Source of the DNA: JAZKFT01 sp040386335
GTDB taxonomy: Bacteria > Bacteroidota > Bacteroidia > Chitinophagales > Chitinophagaceae
Direction: 5' to 3'
Length of the DNA stretch: 64,000 bases
Assembly (NCBI GenBank): GCA_040386335.1
Contig: JAZKFT010000017.1
Span: forward strand, 124,001-188,000
Shown: piece by piece, positions 1 through 10,222 of the stretch
How the letters are laid out: every line of letters starts with the position of its first letter
Numbering within the stretch: the stretch's first letter is position 1
The notes under the pieces: model-generated
Told to the model about the DNA's origin: nothing
Seen by the model: the letters and a program-made list of their open reading frames with translations, nothing else
Databases searched by the model: none
Translations under genes and position numbers: made by a program

Positions 1-2234
1 GCAGGCTGCCGCTGTGCTATTGTCGGGCTGCCGGTATTCGGAAAACCACCTAATATGCGCCGCCCGCTTTTCATAGCAAAACTGAGGCTCCTGTCGGTGC
101 CGGCGGTGGGTTTGTAGGTGCCTGCGGCCACCCATATCTCGCTACTGGAACATGGTGCAGCGGCCGTCAATGCAGATGACATGGTGGTATAGGCATTGGC
201 CCAGCTGGTACCGTTATTGGCACCGACTGCAGCTGCATTGACATAAGTAATACAGTTGGTTGTTGGAAACACTACGGCAAAATCGTAGATCTGTGAATTG
301 GCTGGCGTGGTGCAGCCATTGCTGCTGGTGCCGCAGGGAAGGGATATGGCACGCATCCGCAGCCAGGAATTGGTTACCGGAGGGATCGCCGGTGTTGTAA
401 AGCCAAAGGTTAGGTTTCCCTGGGCACAGGTACCGGTAGTGAACACATTTTCGCCTGCATCCAAAAAATCCCCATCGCTGTTATAATCTATATAAAGATC
501 CATTTTGTCGGTGATGTTGTAGGAATCCTGTAGCAGACCAACCCTGGCCGTACCTGTATAACTGGTGCCCGGTAAAAGCACGGTATTATGCTGGCAGGAC
601 AGGTCGTTGTAGATGGTTTGGCCGGGATAAAAGGTATTGATAGACCAGTTGATGGCGGCTAATTTGAATGAAAAAAAAGTTGCAAACAATCCGTTACCAG
701 CAACATTAGTGCGGCACCCTGGCAGCGGTGTACTTCCAATAAAAACTTTTTTAGTATAATTGGAAGAACCAGAGCCATTGCTTACAGTTAGCGTGGCTGT
801 TTTAAACCCTGTTGTGGCAAAACTAACAACCGGGTTGCTGGCCGTGGAAGTAGTTGGATTGCCTTCGGGGAAGGACCAGTTGATACCTGTTACAGTACCG
901 CCACTCGTATTTGTAAATGTGATGCTGCCCGGACCACAAAGGCCACTGGCAGACATATCGAAATCTGCTACCGGGGCTATGCCCGTGCAAACCGCCAGGC
1001 AACTGGCCTGGCCTGACTGTAAATAGCTCGTGATAGAGTTGATGCTGGCAGGGCTGAAGCTGGTTGCATCGTTTATAGCTGGTGCCATTATATAAAGTGC
1101 TCCTGAACCATCGTGTTGGGCATCGAAATTATGCCCGGTTTCATGAGCCACCAATACACCACGCTGGTAACCTGTTACAGCATCTTCTATCAGTTGGTAC
1201 CTGCTCGACTTGCAGGTGGCAGCTATATTTGCAAGCCCGATTACACTGGGATAACGGGTGGTATCTGTGCCGTTGATATAAACAGATTCTATATTTCTCC
1301 CGGTCCAGAGCTGGCCGAGGTCGAAAGTAAAGCCAAAGTTGTTTGCATTGCCCCAGTTGGCAAAGTTATCGAGGATAATATCCGCATCCCGACCTGCGTA
1401 TGCAGGTAATATCGGGTTGGTGGCTGCAGAAGTGGAAACATATTGGCCTTTAACTGTAAACTGCAGGTATTGGGCGCCGCCGAGTTGTGCATTGCCATAG
1501 ATCGTGTTTACAATGTTCATCACGCTGATATTGTGCTGCTGCACCTCTGCGGCAGTTCCATATTTCATTGCCATAGAGTCGTCGGAGGCAATAGCCATTT
1601 CCGTCATTTTACAGGTGCCGGTCGCTGAACCGGTTACTGCGTCTGTGCCCGTAATCGCCGGCTGTTGCTGCTGCTTGCCAGCCACTTCGGTGGCACCACA
1701 GATCTTGCCCGTGTGGGGAATCACATCTTTGGTTTCGTACACCACAAAAAGGTCAGCGCTTGCCTGGCGGTCGAAGTTTTTCAATGGCTCAATAAAGTAC
1801 TCTTTGTTGTTGCCACGCATCATCCCATAAAAGAAACCAGGAGTAATGGTAAGCGCTACCGAGCTGGCTTCATCATTGCTAAGCTTACCGGTATAGGTCA
1901 TGCATGCTGGTTTAGGAAACACTTGCCTGCCTTGTGGACCGGCGACTATCAGCTGGTAATCGCCGCTCATGATATCCTGCTGGTAAATGGAAAACGGAAA
2001 GCTTGCATAACCTTCCAGGGTCAGTTCAAAATCACTAAATCCTTTGCCATTGGATTGTACAAAGTCCGCCAGGGACCCGGTATTGATCGTAAAAAGGGCA
2101 TAGCTTTTAAACACCCTGGTCAGGGATTCAGCTGCGTTGGGGTTGACAGGCGTAGCGATGAATTGCTTTTGGGCCAGGATATTTAGTGGCGCTATTGCCA
2201 TTAGCCCAAATAATAACTGGTAAACTTTTCTCAT
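1..2234 (-). CDS. Secreted metzincin metalloprotease with PKD, GEVED and beta-helix modules (3' end outside window)
   Basis: This open frame starts at 2234 and is still open at base 1, so only the first 744 codons are visible. Residues 1-21 form a signal peptide (MRKVYQLLFGLMAIAPLNILA, ending before QKQF). The zinc site HETGHNFDAQHD is encoded by 1110-1145 (first His is about residue 364) and is followed 9 residues later by a Met-turn IMAP, which is the HExxHxxGxxHD plus Met-turn pattern of metzincins, closest to the M12B/reprolysin type. Next come a PKD-like domain (about residues 408-482), a GEVED-type domain with the core YIDYNSDGDF (about 570-640), and the beginning of a right-handed beta-helix module (YVNAAAVGANNGTSWANAY, from about 660) of the kind found in the two giant proteins downstream. 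Inference: an exported endopeptidase with surface-binding modules; a T9SS signal would be expected beyond the window edge. Confidence 0.85.
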   Translation of the reverse strand, partial: MRKVYQLLFGLMAIAPLNILAQKQFIATPVNPNAAESLTRVFKSYALFTINTGSLADFVQSNGKGFSDFELTLEGYASFPFSIYQQDIMSGDYQLIVAGPQGRQVFPKPACMTYTGKLSNDEASSVALTITPGFFYGMMRGNNKEYFIEPLKNFDRQASADLFVVYETKDVIPHTGKICGATEVAGKQQQQPAITGTDAVTGSATGTCKMTEMAIASDDSMAMKYGTAAEVQQHNISVMNIVNTIYGNAQLGGAQYLQFTVKGQYVSTSAATNPILPAYAGRDADIILDNFANWGNANNFGFTFDLGQLWTGRNIESVYINGTDTTRYPSVIGLANIAATCKSSRYQLIEDAVTGYQRGVLVAHETGHNFDAQHDGSGALYIMAPAINDATSFSPASINSITSYLQSGQASCLAVCTGIAPVADFDMSASGLCGPGSITFTNTSGGTVTGINWSFPEGNPTTSTASNPVVSFATTGFKTATLTVSNGSGSSNYTKKVFIGSTPLPGCRTNVAGNGLFATFFSFKLAAINWSINTFYPGQTIYNDLSCQHNTVLLPGTSYTGTARVGLLQDSYNITDKMDLYIDYNSDGDFLDAGENVFTTGTCAQGNLTFGFTTPAIPPVTNSWLRMRAISLPCGTSSNGCTTPANSQIYDFAVVFPTTNCITYVNAAAVGANNGTSWANAYTTMSSALTAAAPCSSSEIWVAAGTYKPTAGTDRSLSFAMKSGRRILGGFPNTGSPTIAQRQP

Positions 2235-2470
2235 TATCAAGGATAGTTTTAAGATGCTTCTCGATTAACGGGGTCATATCCGGCAATGATAAATTTCGGG
2301 ATTATTTGCTCCCCGCAGCATTTTCACTGCGACCGTTTTTAATTTTTTAATAAGGGTGGAAATACCAATGGCCGTATCTCCTTGGGGTTATATACGTTAA
2401 AGAAAAATGCATGTCGATACTTTACACGTCATCGATACATTCCTGGAAGAAGGAATGCTTTTGCTTAAGA

Positions 2471-2627
2471 GTAGCTCCCCTGGGAGCTTCCTGTTTATAG
2501 CCACACGAAACTATTGGTGTTTGAAGGCTCCGTCAGGTGCCTCCTGTGACTTTAGGCGACTCCTATGGAGTCTATGATCGCTCAAAAATGTTTCTTTTCT
2601 ATAAACTGGGTGCTCCTATGGAGCAAT
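2471..2627. repeat. Cloverleaf-forming intergenic repeat, copy 1
   Basis: An outer stem CTGTTTATAG / CTATAAACtg encloses short hairpins, each built on a GCTCC...GGAGC-type stem: GCTCCCCTGGGAGC just before the outer stem, GGCTCCGTCAGGTGCC and GACTCCTATGGAGTC inside it, and GCTCCTATGGAGC just after it. Copy 2 at 15832-15984 keeps the stems while the loops differ. This implies selection on folding or a mobile palindromic origin (REP/REPIN-like). Function unknown. Confidence 0.75.
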
Positions 2628-2861
2628 TTAGGCAGGCATTGTTACATGTTTGAAATGCCTACGGTTGAGGTTTTGACCTGTTGGGTCGATTCTCCCGGCA
2701 CCGGACAACTAGTATCTGCATAGAAAAACGTTTAAAAGATACCCGTTTGGCAAGATTCGAATTGGTGCAATGGCGGTAGGGGAAACACCATATTATTCGT
2801 TTGCATTTTCGCTGGTAACAACTTTTGAATGCTTCCATTACTAACGCTGCCCGTGCATAAT

Positions 2862-2900
2862 AAAAAAGCGGCCAGTGAACCAGTCACCAGCCGCTTTTTT
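2862..2900 (-). terminator. Hairpin terminator downstream of the 2922-9446 gene
   Basis: A perfect 11-bp stem AAAAAAGCGGC / GCCGCTTTTTT encloses a second GTGA/TCAC pairing. It lies 21 bp beyond the stop codon of the minus-strand gene and has T-runs in both directions, so it could work bidirectionally. Confidence 0.85.
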
Positions 2901-2921
2901 ATTTTATTCCGTGATGCGCGT

Positions 2922-5900
2922 TTACCGGGTCATCACCATTTTTCCGCTTAAGACGATGGCTTTTCCTTTGGCATCTACTGTTTGAAGGCTGTACCTATAA
3001 ATACCTGCTCCAAGTTTGGCGGCGTTAAATGTAACCTGGTGTGTACCTGCAAGCTGCCTTCCATTGGCCAGCAATGCAAGTTTTTGCCCCCATTCGTTGT
3101 AGACCAACAGGCTAACAGGGCCATCGGCCACGAGCGTATAGCGTATGGTTGTAACCGAACTAAAAGGGTTGGGAAAGTTCTGAGCAGTTGGCCTGTCGCT
3201 AATGGTACCGGTTTCTATGATATTAATCTGAGCAATAGCAGGTGCAGTGTAGCAGCCTGCATTTAGAAGGCCATTGTTGTATTGGTCCAGCGTAGTGGCC
3301 AGGCTGGTCATGACTTTACCCAAAGCTGTATTCGTCCTGATGCCCATGGGTATGGTATTGCCAGCTATGGCTGCATCAGCAGCGGCAATTGCATTCAGCA
3401 CTGTTTGCGAAGCAGTGGCGCCGTTTGCAATATTCAATTTGGCAGCAATCAACTGGTGGCCAAGAATAAGGCTGGCATCGGACTTATTGCCACTACCTAC
3501 CGGGGTTTTAAGGATCACCAGTAACTGTGCTTTTGTATAGCTAATGGTTCCCAGCATCATGGGCAATGCACTGGCTGGCCAGCTGTCGGTATTGTTTTTC
3601 CAGGTGCCTTGTGGCAATGGGCACACACCACAACCTTCATCTACTGAACCATTACAATTATTGTCAATACCATCGCCGCAAATCTCAACTGCGCCGGGAT
3701 TGATGGCATCATTGGCATCATTGCAATCGCCACCCACTGTACTGTTGCCTATAGGTGTGTTTGCGCCGTAGCAAAGACTAACCGCAGTGCCCGTACCATA
3801 ACCATCGCTATCGCCATCGGTGTAGAAATTACCTGTGCGCCATTTTGTAATATCCAATGGGGCGCAATCATCTGCATCCAATACGCCATCGTTGTCATCA
3901 TCCGGATCCACGCAATCGGCCATATTATCACCATCGGTATTGGTAAAGCCTTCGTCTGTCTGACCATTGCAATTGTTATCAACGCCATCGCAAATTTCTG
4001 TGGCACCGGGGCTCACGGCCGCGCCGCCGGCAGCAAGGTTATCGTTGCAATCGCCATCAACTGTGCTGTAGCCTGAAGGCGTAGTTAAGCCGTAGCAAAG
4101 CGGAACTGCACCATCTGTGCCATAACCATCTCCATCTGCATCCGTATAGAAATTACCTGTCTGCCATCTGGTTGCATCCAATGGTGCGCAATCATCTGCA
4201 TCCAATACGCCATCGTTGTCATCATCCGGATCCACGCAATCGGCCATTCCATCACCATCGGTATTGGTAAAGCCTTCGTCTATTGAACCGTTGCAATTAT
4301 TGTCAATACCATCGCAAATTTCTGTGGCACCGGGGTTCACGGCTGCGCCGCCAGCAGCGGGATCATCGTTGCAATCGCCGGGCAGGCCTGCAGTAGTGGT
4401 GTAGCCAATACCCGGGTTTGTGCAGGATTCCAGGCTGCCTGCATAATAACCATCGCCATCCGCATCAAGGTACCAGGTTTGCGGGGCAAGAACATTAACC
4501 GTGAAAATACCACTTGTTGCTGTACACCCTGCCGCATTGGTTACCGTTACAAAATAGGTAGCAGTAGCATCCGGTGAAACGGTTATTGTGGGGGTAGTTG
4601 CACCCGTTGACCACAAATAACTGGTATAGGCGGGTTCTGTATTCGCGGTCACTATACCGTTTGACAACCAGCTTTTGATCTTAATTCCATCTTCATAACT
4701 TATGAAAACGGATGGAATGGTAATGGCAAAATTTCCACTCATATTTACAATCCCCTCGTTGGGATTGTTATTTGCTACGATCACTGCAATGGCGCCTGCC
4801 AATTGCGCATTCAACACCTTATTCTGGAAATTGCAGGCTCCCCTGTTGATTAAAGCTATTTTACCATTCAAACTTCCGGGTGTATAGCTATTGCATCCTA
4901 AATAGGAACCGGTGCCATCCGGAATATAAACGATATCTCCACTTAATGGCGAAACGGTGGTACGTGGCCCGAAAGCAGCATAACCGGTGTTGAAGTAAAT
5001 ATCTTCCGGATAAGTGATATGCAAATCCGGTGAATAGGTATCCTGCGTAGTAAGCGTTACGGTGGTTGAACCGGTGCAAACATCCACTGACTGCACATTA
5101 TTATCACCATTATAATAAGTGGCAACTTTCGGCAAAGGCAGCTCCTTAACGGTAATCGTTGGCGTTCCGCTGTTTCCTGTGCCGGCTATAAGATTGGCAT
5201 CGGTAACAGATACCAGGGAATAGGTAGTAGTTGCGGTGGGTGTTACAGGAATATTAGCACCGCTGGCATAACTGTGTAACGTAAAATTGTTGGTGCCATC
5301 ACTATATACTACGGTGTAAGGCGCAGTACCGCCGGTGACGGTGACTTTGAGGTTAGCTGAATTGCCACGGCAAATGATAGATGTTCCGTTTACACTAAGA
5401 ACAGCTGTAGTAGAACCTAAAGGAGCTACATATTCGTAGGCCCCGATATCGGCAGGGTTTAAAGCCGTTAATGGCCGGACTGTTCCCTCAATGTCAGTAG
5501 TTGGTGCACCGGTATTGGTGCCAGCATTGATGGCAGGAGATCCGGCTTGCAGGTGCAGGTCGCCTGTTGTACCAAGTCCTACGGGTGGCTGATTGACGAA
5601 GAGCGGATCTTCCGTGCCCTGGAAGCCCCCTGCCACCAGGCCTTTTGCGATGGTGTTGGTGTAGGTGGGATTGCTATTAGTAAGATTACCCACTTCGCTG
5701 CTATTACCCCACAGGATACAGTTTTTCAAACTTGGAGAGGAATTGTTGATGTTACACATCGCTCCTCCTACATTAGCCTGATTGCCAGAGAAGGTACAAT
5801 TCGTCAGTATCGGCGATGAGAATGTGTTATACATGCCGCCGCCGTTACCATTTGCCACATTGCCCAGGAAGCTACAATTCGTCAAGCTGGGTGAGGTGCC

Positions 5901-8900
5901 ACTGGTAAACATTCCTCCGCCGTTAGTGGTAGCACTATTCCCTGAAAAAGTGACATTGCTGAGGCTGGGAGAGGAACGATTTTCGTTAAAAATCCCGCCG
6001 CCGAGATTGGTAGCACTATTCCCTGAAAAAATAACATTACTGAGGCTGGGAGAGGCGTCGTGGTTAAACATGCCGCCACCGAATTCCGCGCTATTCCCTG
6101 AAAAAATAATATTGCTAAGGCTGGGCGAGGAAGAAAAATTGAGCATCCCGCCGCCCCATGAACTCGCGATGCTGCTGTTTCCACCTGCGATGGTAAAACC
6201 GTCGAGTACGGCGGTGCCATTCAGTAGGTTGTTGCGGTTGTTAACCACATGGTAGCTGTTGTCAGAGTTATTTCCTACGGTGCCTATGTCGCCATTAAGG
6301 ATGGTCTGGTTGGCCGTCCAGTTTCTATCGGCCATGCCGGGGTTGCCCGTATTGGGGAAGCCGCCGTAGATGGCCACGCCGTTTTTCATTATAAAGCTGG
6401 CATTGGGGTCGTTATTGACAAAGCTGCCGCCTTCATCGGGGTAGTAAGTTCCCTGGGCTACCCATATTTGGGTAATGCCCGGGCAGGTATTGGTTGCGGT
6501 AAGTGCTTCCTGCAGGGTTTTGAAAGCGGTGGCCCAACTGCCGCCGGCACCGCTGCTAGCTACAGTGCTATTTACATAAGCCCGGCTGTTGCTGAAAGCA
6601 GCGCACAGGTCAACTTCATAAGCCCCCATATCGGCAGGGTTTGACACCGTTAATGGCCTGGTGCTTCCTTCAATATCGGTAGCGGGTGCACCAGTATTGG
6701 TGCCTGAATTAATAGCAGGTGAGCCGGCTTGCAGGTGCAAATCCGTGCTGCTTGCAAAAAGCGGATCTACATTGTTGATGATCCCTACACCGGCAGCATA
6801 GCTGCTGTTGGCCTGCGTAAGGCTATAGGTTACATTATTTGATCCCTCAATATCAGAGCCGGCTATGTTGCTGGCAGGTGTAGGGTACCCCTTTTTATTA
6901 CCCCAAAAAATACAGTTTTTAATGGTAGCCGTACCGCCTGGTGTGCTGATGGCCCCTCCAAAATTGTAAGTAAAATTTTCACTGAAAGTACAATTGGTAA
7001 TGACTGGACTGCTGCCGGAATTGCCGATGGCACCGCCATGAGTACCGCCAAAATTCGCCCTGAATACTGAATTGGTGATAGTGGGATTGCTGCTGATATT
7101 ATAGATACCGCCACCACCTACGTTTGAGGCACAGCTGGTAAAACTGCAACCACTAATAACAGCATTGCTGGTAATATTGTAGATCCCACCGCCGCCGCCA
7201 TTGGCGGTGCTGTTGGTAAAATTGCATTTTGTTATGGTGGGATCACCCAGTTCGTTGGCAATGCCTGAGCCAAAGCTGGCATTATTGCCGTTAAAACTGC
7301 AATTGCTGATTACTGCATTACTATATAAGGTATAAATTCCACCTCCTTTTGTAGCGGCGGTATTGTTTGAAAAGCTGCAATTATTAATAAGCGGTGTACC
7401 ATACTGAATGCCAAGACCGCCAGCCGGAAGATTAGCAGATGAATTCTGTGTAAAATTGCATGATTCAATAGTGGCATTGCTGTTTTCTGCATACATGCCG
7501 CCACCCATAGCCAGGGCACTATTTGATTTAATGGTACAATTTTTTATTTGCGGACTTCCTCCGTATATGTACACACCGCCACCCCGTACAAAATTAATTG
7601 TAACGCCCTCAACAATACTTTCCTGGCTGCCACCTGCGTTGCCACCCCTTATCGTAAAACCGTCCAGTGCGGCAGTGCCATCATCATTTACCGAAACCAC
7701 CACATGACTGGCATTACTATTAGCGCCACTTAAAATTGTTTCATTGCCTGTAATATTTCTATCGGTCAAATTAGCCTCTATTCCGGCAAACCCGCCGTAG
7801 ATGGCCAGACCGTTTTTCATGATAAATGCAGCATTAGGATCATTGTCCGCAAAGCTGCCGCCTTCATCGGGGTTATATGTGCCCTGGGCTACCCATATTT
7901 GGGTAATGCCTGGGCAGGTATTAGCTGCGGTAATTGCTTCCTGCAGGGTTTTGAAAGCGGTAGCCCAACTGCCGCCACTGCCACTGCCGGAAACAGCGCC
8001 ATTTACATAAGCCCTGTTGCCTGCAAAAACATCGCAGGGATTGGGGCAGGTGAAGGAAAGAAACACCACGCCGTTGGTAACGGTACCGCCGCTGCCACCA
8101 TCCACTCCCGCCGCATTTGTAAAGCCGGGTAATGCACTGGCATCAACATAATTGCTGCCGCCAGAACCATACAAAGCTGAACCGTTCCCACCAGTGTAGC
8201 CGCCACCGCCACCGCCACCGCCGGGTGGGAATTGTATACCACCGCCACCGCCAAAACCCTTACCTCCATCAGAAGCACCCGCTCCATATCCACCGGCTGA
8301 AATACTGGTTTTTGAAGCCTGCGCACCATTATGACCGGAGCCACCACCGTTTACGCCACCACCTCCGCCGCCGCCTACGCCATCAAGCCCTGCAGCACCG
8401 CTACCGGTAATTGCCACAGCACCGCCGCCGGGAGAACTACTAAAAGCCCCACCGCCACCGCCTGCCACCAGCAAAAGCGTACCTGTGGCGCAGTTCGCAG
8501 GGTTGCCACAATTGATAACACCCGTGCCACCACCACCCCCGGCAAGCAATGTATTTTTTCCAGCTTCACCCACAATCACCCGGATATTATCGCCTGACAT
8601 TACCGGGAAACTTGCATTTATTAGCCCGCCGGAACCTCCTAAAGGTGTAAACCCGGCTGCAACATCGCCTCCATCGGCGCCGGTAACCCCGAGCGTAATG
8701 CTGTTGATGCCAGCTGGTACTACATAATCCTGCACCCCACCGGTATAATTAAAGGTCCGGCTGCCGCAAACATCATTGCTTACAAAGGTTGGCCCGTTTA
8801 TTAGCGTGCCATTGTTGCCGTGGCCGGTGGCATCAGCTGTAGTGGTGCCCGAGCCTTCATCAAATTTATAATAGGCGGCCAGCCCGCTGCTGTTGGTAGG

Positions 8901-9446
8901 TACGGCGCCATTCATATTCGCCGCTAACTGGGCCTGGGTCCTGGCCACATTCCATATCCGCAGCTCATCCATCGTCCCATTAAACCAATTGCATTGGCAA
9001 GCTGAAGGTTGTTGCCTACCTATATTCATTGGCAGGTTGTCCTGCGAAACGGGGGCTGATCCACCGCCTGAGGCTACACCGTTAATGTAAAAGGTAACGT
9101 TACCCCCGCTAAACACCACTGCTACATGGGTTTTAGTACCCTGCGGCACCGTACCGGTGGAATACAGCCAGGTGCCTGCAGTCTTGTCAAAATACCCTAA
9201 TTTATTTTGGTTGGTATTTGGGTTTAGGGAAACTAAAAAGTCATAATCACCTTTATCAACTAAAGTACAATTCTGACCAGTGTAATTGACCAATGCCTCA
9301 ATGGTGCAGGGACTGGCCAAATTAATGCTGGCGTTATGCGGCACAGTTACATACTGGCTACTGGCTTTTACAAACGATAATGCTGTTTGTGCATAAACGG
9401 CTGGCACCAGCAACAGCAACAACAATGGGATTAACAGTTTTTTCAT
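2922..9446 (-). CDS. Giant modular surface protein: LamG, glycine-rich, two beta-helix modules, PA, MopE repeats, T9SS signal
   Basis: A 2174-residue secreted protein. Residues 1-20 are a signal peptide ending VYAQ. A LamG/concanavalin-like domain follows (about 22-220; GTMDELRIWNVARTQAQ), then a glycine-rich region of nearly 200 residues (about 260-460). Two right-handed beta-helix modules come next (about 472-945 and 947-1340), with repeated NCxFxxN and GGGIYN motifs and each ending in a DxGAYE motif (choice-of-anchor Q type). After these are an Ig/PKD-like segment, a protease-associated domain (about 1470-1600; GKIALINRGACNFQNKV), three MopE-type DGDGY/CDGxDNNCNG repeats (about 1650-1935) and a short WKNN helical domain shared with the 10223-15004 protein. 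The last ~85 residues are a T9SS type A sorting domain (PNPFSSVTTIRYTL). Inferred role: adhesion or carbohydrate binding at the cell surface. Substrate unknown. Confidence 0.9.
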   Translation of the reverse strand: MKKLLIPLLLLLLVPAVYAQTALSFVKASSQYVTVPHNASINLASPCTIEALVNYTGQNCTLVDKGDYDFLVSLNPNTNQNKLGYFDKTAGTWLYSTGTVPQGTKTHVAVVFSGGNVTFYINGVASGGGSAPVSQDNLPMNIGRQQPSACQCNWFNGTMDELRIWNVARTQAQLAANMNGAVPTNSSGLAAYYKFDEGSGTTTADATGHGNNGTLINGPTFVSNDVCGSRTFNYTGGVQDYVVPAGINSITLGVTGADGGDVAAGFTPLGGSGGLINASFPVMSGDNIRVIVGEAGKNTLLAGGGGGTGVINCGNPANCATGTLLLVAGGGGGAFSSSPGGGAVAITGSGAAGLDGVGGGGGGGVNGGGSGHNGAQASKTSISAGGYGAGASDGGKGFGGGGGIQFPPGGGGGGGGYTGGNGSALYGSGGSNYVDASALPGFTNAAGVDGGSGGTVTNGVVFLSFTCPNPCDVFAGNRAYVNGAVSGSGSGGSWATAFKTLQEAITAANTCPGITQIWVAQGTYNPDEGGSFADNDPNAAFIMKNGLAIYGGFAGIEANLTDRNITGNETILSGANSNASHVVVSVNDDGTAALDGFTIRGGNAGGSQESIVEGVTINFVRGGGVYIYGGSPQIKNCTIKSNSALAMGGGMYAENSNATIESCNFTQNSSANLPAGGLGIQYGTPLINNCSFSNNTAATKGGGIYTLYSNAVISNCSFNGNNASFGSGIANELGDPTITKCNFTNSTANGGGGGIYNITSNAVISGCSFTSCASNVGGGGIYNISSNPTITNSVFRANFGGTHGGAIGNSGSSPVITNCTFSENFTYNFGGAISTPGGTATIKNCIFWGNKKGYPTPASNIAGSDIEGSNNVTYSLTQANSSYAAGVGIINNVDPLFASSTDLHLQAGSPAINSGTNTGAPATDIEGSTRPLTVSNPADMGAYEVDLCAAFSNSRAYVNSTVASSGAGGSWATAFKTLQEALTATNTCPGITQIWVAQGTYYPDEGGSFVNNDPNASFIMKNGVAIYGGFPNTGNPGMADRNWTANQTILNGDIGTVGNNSDNSYHVVNNRNNLLNGTAVLDGFTIAGGNSSIASSWGGGMLNFSSSPSLSNIIFSGNSAEFGGGMFNHDASPSLSNVIFSGNSATNLGGGIFNENRSSPSLSNVTFSGNSATTNGGGMFTSGTSPSLTNCSFLGNVANGNGGGMYNTFSSPILTNCTFSGNQANVGGAMCNINNSSPSLKNCILWGNSSEVGNLTNSNPTYTNTIAKGLVAGGFQGTEDPLFVNQPPVGLGTTGDLHLQAGSPAINAGTNTGAPTTDIEGTVRPLTALNPADIGAYEYVAPLGSTTAVLSVNGTSIICRGNSANLKVTVTGGTAPYTVVYSDGTNNFTLHSYASGANIPVTPTATTTYSLVSVTDANLIAGTGNSGTPTITVKELPLPKVATYYNGDNNVQSVDVCTGSTTVTLTTQDTYSPDLHITYPEDIYFNTGYAAFGPRTTVSPLSGDIVYIPDGTGSYLGCNSYTPGSLNGKIALINRGACNFQNKVLNAQLAGAIAVIVANNNPNEGIVNMSGNFAITIPSVFISYEDGIKIKSWLSNGIVTANTEPAYTSYLWSTGATTPTITVSPDATATYFVTVTNAAGCTATSGIFTVNVLAPQTWYLDADGDGYYAGSLESCTNPGIGYTTTAGLPGDCNDDPAAGGAAVNPGATEICDGIDNNCNGSIDEGFTNTDGDGMADCVDPDDDNDGVLDADDCAPLDATRWQTGNFYTDADGDGYGTDGAVPLCYGLTTPSGYSTVDGDCNDNLAAGGAAVSPGATEICDGVDNNCNGQTDEGFTNTDGDNMADCVDPDDDNDGVLDADDCAPLDITKWRTGNFYTDGDSDGYGTGTAVSLCYGANTPIGNSTVGGDCNDANDAINPGAVEICGDGIDNNCNGSVDEGCGVCPLPQGTWKNNTDSWPASALPMMLGTISYTKAQLLVILKTPVGSGNKSDASLILGHQLIAAKLNIANGATASQTVLNAIAAADAAIAGNTIPMGIRTNTALGKVMTSLATTLDQYNNGLLNAGCYTAPAIAQINIIETGTISDRPTAQNFPNPFSSVTTIRYTLVADGPVSLLVYNEWGQKLALLANGRQLAGTHQVTFNAAKLGAGIYRYSLQTVDAKGKAIVLSGKMVMTR

Positions 9447-9575
9447 AATCAGAGATTTGAAGTTGATAGTTTAGGGATACGGTGTGTATTTTTTGGGTTT
9501 GTTTGCTATGGAAACGATATGGTGTTGTAAGGCAGGGTGTGCCGGCCAAAGGAGCCATTACACGAAAGAAAATAA

Positions 9576-9599
9576 GTGACCGGTGAGGAAGCCGGCCAC
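9576..9599. repeat. GTGRCCGG hairpin, copy 1
   Basis: GTGACCGG and CCGGCCAC pair around a short loop. Related hairpins are at 15194-15217 and 44668-44691. It is a short intergenic palindrome of unknown role, without a T-tract. Confidence 0.6.
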
Positions 9600-9791
9600 G
9601 GCTGGGGTGGGTGATATGAAAACTTTATTTTCAGGGTCAGGGATTTTAAGAGCGGGATAGACTATCGGGTAATACAATATGGATGATAGCGGGGCATGCT
9701 TGCAACCACTATCCGGGCAATCATCTTTCCTGTAAAGTTCCTTTTGCACAGGGTTGGCTGTGAGGAGATATCCTTCAAAACATGGCATTTA

Positions 9792-9850
9792 TTCACCAAT
9801 GAATGGAACAAATTGTGCATCGTCAGGATTTATTCGTCAGTTTTAAAGGA
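9792..9850. promoter_or_regulatory. TTCACCAA/TGTGCAT element, copy 1
   Basis: The segment TTCACCAATGAATGGAACAA followed by ATTGTGCAT and CAGGATTTATTCGTCA is nearly identical at 15412-15466. It recurs in looser form (TTCACCAA, AATGTGCATGGACAGGA, TTCACC) at 52361-52430, just upstream of the hybrid two-component regulator. Conservation in otherwise diverged intergenic DNA suggests a protein-binding site; the binding protein is unknown. Confidence 0.45.
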
Positions 9851-9954
9851 TATCCGGCAAACCGGGTATTTATTCATCAAAAGTCAGCTAGTTAAAAAGG
9901 AAGACGGGTAGCCTTACTGAGGACTACACCGCAACTATAATAGCCTTGTAAGAT

Positions 9955-10041
9955 TAAACCTAGTACATATAAAATGCTATGTCAAGCGGCTGAGGACGAG
10001 CATATCCTAAAACTATCCGAAGGGGTGGAAATATTTACCGG
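9955..10041. promoter_or_regulatory. Conserved upstream element (TAAACCTA...CTRTCCGAA...TATTTACCGG), copy 1
   Basis: An ~87-bp block with fixed parts TAAACC, GGACGA, AAACTATCCGAA and AATATTTACCGG. Three other copies are at 15604-15691, 19120-19208 and 51605-51692. The last two sit 70-75 bp in front of LytTR genes. Likely a regulatory region; the factor is not known. Confidence 0.5.
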
Positions 10042-10142
10042 TGAGCATGCCATCCGTATGGGTATACCGTTGTAGCAGAGACGTAGAACGGCAACCCGGC
10101 ACCAGAAAGTTATTTTTCGGGGCCGTAGTTGGCGTTTCGAAA

Positions 10143-10179
10143 AAAGACCTGTAAGGCATTAGAAACCTTACAGGTCTTT
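10143..10179 (-). terminator. Hairpin terminator downstream of the 10223-15004 gene
   Basis: AAAGACCTGTAAGG pairs perfectly with CCTTACAGGTCTTT around a 9-base loop, 43 bp past the stop codon, with a T-rich end on the minus strand. The related hairpin at 16057-16093 shares the AAAGACCTG core. Confidence 0.85.
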
Positions 10180-10222
10180 CATACGAATTGACATCCTCAT
10201 TACAGCCGTCAACTTCAGACGC

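Larger units (their letters stand above)
2235..2921. other. Intergenic region with structured repeat and terminator
   Basis: No credible gene is present. The stretch holds a structured repeat at 2471-2627 (second copy at 15832-15984) and a strong hairpin terminator at 2862-2900. The part next to 2234 should carry the promoter of the metalloprotease gene, but no convincing element was identified. Confidence 0.6.
9447..10222. other. Intergenic region duplicated upstream of the 10223-15004 gene
   Basis: Most of 9560-10045 has a diverged second copy at about 15180-15695. Shared parts are the GTGACCGG hairpin at 9576-9599, a TTCACCAATGAATGGAACAA segment near 9792, and an element ending in TATTTACCGG at 9955-10041. 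No coding capacity is convincing: the short open frames here are not conserved as proteins between the two copies. A terminator for the next gene lies at 10143-10179. Confidence 0.7.

Noticed and set aside
6700..8000. Regular short repeats reminiscent of a CRISPR array or minisatellite
   Set aside because: They encode the NCxFxxN/GGGIYN ladder of the beta-helix protein; spacing follows codons and the units are not identical.
8003..8597. Several overlapping frames in the 8.0-8.6 kb GC-rich stretch
   Set aside because: The DNA encodes the glycine-rich region of the 2174-residue protein, and the other frames are low-complexity shadows.
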